The position numbers and the translations under genes are program-made. The notes beneath the pieces were generated by a model. It saw only the letters and a list, made by a program, of their open reading frames with translations. It made no database searches and was not told the origin of the DNA. Of a stretch of 16,880 bases of DNA, positions 15,506 to 16,880 are shown one piece after another. Positions within the stretch are counted from its first letter, which is position 1, and every line of letters begins with the position of its first letter. This DNA is from JBGRPZ01 sp041725955 (GTDB lineage: Bacteria; Bacteroidota; Bacteroidia; Bacteroidales; JBGRPZ01): NCBI GenBank assembly GCA_041725955.1, contig JBGRQE010000072.1, positions 1-16,880 on the forward strand, in the 5' to 3' direction.

Positions 15506-15973
15506 TTATTTTGTTTTTGATATTCTTTGCTCTTCCATTGTCGACCAGGAAACAATAATTTGTCTTTGTTCTTCTGTTAATCTGGCAGCAGGGTGCATCC
15601 ATGTGTATGATTTTAAAGGCATCTCTTTTGCAAGAACCTCCTCAATAATTTCACCAATTATGGTGATTTTTTTTGTTTTGTCGTAAGTAGTCCATTCAGA
15701 AAAATTTACATTTGATCTGCCATCTTTGATATGCATTTTCAAAAACCAGCTAACAGGAGCTACACTTGCATACCAAGGGAATTTAGTTTCAAAAGAATGA
15801 CAATCATAACATGCGTTTTTAAATAGAGTACTCACTGAATCTGGAATATTTTCGGTTTTGATAAAGTCTTGGTTTGTATTGAAGCTAGGAGGATTAAAGT
15901 GAGTGGGTATAAATTGTATTACTATAAAAATTACAACGATTACGATAATGACCTTTATTATTCTTTTTTTCAT
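15506..15973 (-). CDS. membrane-anchored haem-binding domain protein (Haem_bd, CxxCH)
   Basis: A 155-residue protein. Residues 5-22 form one hydrophobic segment after two lysines, acting as an uncleaved anchor or signal; the rest should face the periplasm. NACYDCHS gives the covalent c-haem motif Cys55-x-x-Cys58-His59, followed by the family pattern ETKFPWYASVAPVSWFLKMHIKDGR (62-86). Met118 or Met126 (EMPLKSYTWMHP) could be the sixth iron ligand. The C-terminal LTEEQRQIIVSW resembles the tail of this family, common in Bacteroidota and often near respiratory or sugar-oxidation genes. Its partner is unknown. It lies just upstream of acs on the same strand, which hints at but does not prove a link to aerobic acetate use. 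Confidence 0.85.
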   Translation of the reverse strand: MKKRIIKVIIVIVVIFIVIQFIPTHFNPPSFNTNQDFIKTENIPDSVSTLFKNACYDCHSFETKFPWYASVAPVSWFLKMHIKDGRSNVNFSEWTTYDKTKKITIIGEIIEEVLAKEMPLKSYTWMHPAARLTEEQRQIIVSWSTMEEQRISKTK

Positions 15974-16190
15974 TGTTTTTTACTTTAAGAGGGTGGGCGA
16001 ACTAGTTTTTGTATGTTTAAGTGGTTGATTAAAAGTTCTCTAATAGAATAAAAATACAAAAAAGATTGCATTCCTTTTTTATTATGCACTAATGTTTTTT
16101 CTTTAGGTAATATTAGAGATTGTTTTTGTGCTAGAAAGGATATGTTTTTTTAGGAAAACTTAGAAAAAAAATGAACAATCTATTTTAGTG

Positions 16191-16220
16191 TTGGTTAAGA
16201 TAGGTAGCCTTATATTGTTG
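16191..16220 (+). promoter_or_regulatory. candidate thiM promoter
   Basis: TTG at 16191-16193 is followed by exactly 19 bases and TATTGTTG (16213-16220), one mismatch from the -7 consensus TAnnTTTG. The start would fall near 16226, leaving a leader of about 37 bases before thiM. The -7 box lies inside the loop of the inverted repeat at 16204-16232. Confidence 0.5.
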
Positions 16221-16232
16221 TTGGGCGGCTAC
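16204..16232 (+). repeat. inverted repeat followed by T4 upstream of thiM
   Basis: GTAGCC (16204-16209) and GGCTAC (16227-16232) are perfect inverse complements around a 17-base spacer, with TTTT directly after at 16233-16236. As RNA it would look like a short intrinsic terminator or attenuator; as DNA it frames the candidate -7 box and could be an operator. The region from 15974 to 16262 holds no other gene I can support, and no TPP riboswitch elements were found. Confidence 0.45.
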
Positions 16233-16239
16233 TTTTATT

Positions 16240-16263
16240 ATGAATTCTATACTCTTATATTAA
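16240..16263 (+). CDS. possible 7-codon leader ORF overlapping the thiM start
   Basis: ATG at 16240 opens a frame of seven codons (MNSILLY) whose TAA stop shares its last base with the thiM ATG (TAATG). This is the geometry used for translational coupling. No strong ribosome binding site is visible, which is usual in this phylum, so the ORF may be chance. Confidence 0.25.
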   Translation: MNSILLY

Positions 16264-16880
16264 TGGTCAATCTTAAAAATCAAATTTGGGAAGATTTTGT
16301 AGCAATACGAGAGCAAAATCCGTTGGTTTTAAATGTTTCCAACTATGTGGTAATGAATACAATTGCAAATTGTATGTTGGCTATTGGTGCAAGCCCAATT
16401 TTTCTTGTAGCTCCTGATGAAGCTAGCGAATTGGTTGAAAAGTGTGATTCTGTAGTTATAAACTCTGGTACTCCCGATAGTTTTTGGTTAGATATCGCAA
16501 AAAAAACCATTCGTTCTAATGTTAAAAATAAAAAACCTCTTGTTTTAGATCCTGTAGGTGTAGGATTTTCAAAATATAAAACTAAAGTTGTAAAAGATAT
16601 AATTGATCAAATACAACCCACTGTAATTAGAGGAAATGCAGGCGAAGTTTTAGAATTATCGGGCTGTAAAGGCGATTTGGTTAGAGGTGTGTCTAGTTTG
16701 GTAGATGCTGAAAAAGCCATTGATGCTTTGAGTGAATTCTCTCATAAGAGCGATTGTACTTTGAGTGCTAGTGGTTCTATAGATGTAATAATTTGTGGTG
16801 ATCGGATGGTGCAAATTGGAAATGGTTCAAAGTTGGCTTCAAAGGTTTCTGGAATGGGATGCGTTGCCTCAGCTTTAACA
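16263..16880 (+). CDS. thiM: hydroxyethylthiazole kinase ThiM, 3' end cut by window edge
   Basis: Phosphorylates 4-methyl-5-(2-hydroxyethyl)thiazole for thiamine salvage; cytosolic ribokinase-like fold. 206 codons are in the window and the frame is open at the edge; full enzymes have about 260-275 residues. Motifs: VLNVSNYVVMNTIANCMLAIGASP split as NYVVMNTIAN (27-36) and LAIGASP (39-45), DPVGVG (96-101) for DPVAVGAT, VIRGNAGEVLEL (121-132), SASGSIDVI (168-176), and GSKLASKVSGMGC (188-200), where Cys200 is the catalytic-base cysteine of the anion-hole motif. There is no upstream in-frame start. Other thiamine genes such as thiE or thiD may follow outside the window. Confidence 0.92.
   Translation, partial: MVNLKNQIWEDFVAIREQNPLVLNVSNYVVMNTIANCMLAIGASPIFLVAPDEASELVEKCDSVVINSGTPDSFWLDIAKKTIRSNVKNKKPLVLDPVGVGFSKYKTKVVKDIIDQIQPTVIRGNAGEVLELSGCKGDLVRGVSSLVDAEKAIDALSEFSHKSDCTLSASGSIDVIICGDRMVQIGNGSKLASKVSGMGCVASALT

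Noticed and set aside
15474..15508. Terminator between the Haem_bd gene and acs
   Set aside because: On the minus strand AAGCT pairs with AGCTT before a T run, but the stem is only 5 bp with a loop of about 15 bases, too weak to call.
16117..16181. 8-base inverted repeat AGATTGTT / AACAATCT as a small RNA fold
   Set aside because: The arms are 49 bases apart and AT-rich, and nothing else supports an RNA gene; chance is likely.
15974..16262. TPP riboswitch upstream of thiM
   Set aside because: I looked for the conserved CTGAGA and ACCTGA elements and found neither.

Overview
The window reads as a normal, low-GC chromosomal segment of a Bacteroidota bacterium. Two lines of sequence evidence support this. 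A tRNA-Leu gene at the left edge has an exact match to the phylum-specific promoter consensus (TTTG, 19 bases, TAnnTTTG), and further TAnnTTTG boxes precede smpB and rsmE. The gene content also fits: a long phenylalanine hydroxylase of about 580 residues, a DUF4159 protein, a membrane-anchored Haem_bd protein, and hppD/hmgA forms of the Bacteroidota type. A marine, aerobic or facultative lineage is plausible, but the genus cannot be fixed from this window.

Layout, left to right. (1) 1-77: partial tRNA-Leu(UAG), minus strand, with its promoter at 105-135. (2) 144-2342, minus: a family-2 glycosyltransferase gene overlapping miaA, closed by a good intrinsic terminator. (3) 2343-2525: a divergent intergenic region with a 13-base direct repeat. 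(4) 2526-8732: an aromatic amino acid catabolism block. phhA runs on the plus strand and converges, with overlapping stop codons, on a four-gene minus-strand operon: hmgA, hppD, fahA and a flavin-reductase-family gene. (5) 8845-11360, plus: an Old Yellow Enzyme, then rsmE coupled to a DUF4159 gene, ending at a strong two-way hairpin. (6) 11405-12395, minus: smpB and a secreted thioredoxin-like protein. (7) 12554-15973, minus: an HMG-CoA-lyase-family enzyme, acetyl-CoA synthetase, and a c-type-haem-motif protein. (8) 16263 to the end, plus: the 5' two thirds or more of thiM, with an unusual upstream region.

Functionally, the largest theme is phenylalanine and tyrosine breakdown through homogentisate: Phe to Tyr (PhhA), 4-hydroxyphenylpyruvate to homogentisate (HppD), ring opening (HmgA), and fumarylacetoacetate hydrolysis to fumarate and acetoacetate (FahA). 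The transaminase and the maleylacetoacetate isomerase are not in the window, and a flavin-reductase-like gene sits last in the operon. The lyase and Acs also feed acetoacetate and acetyl-CoA metabolism, but as separate units. No mobile element, CRISPR array, prophage or defence gene is visible. I see no clearly new system. The best leads are the uncharacterised C-terminal half of PhhA, the flavin-reductase gene in the operon lacking an isomerase, the divergent MiaA and HMG-CoA-lyase-like enzymes, and the thiM leader.
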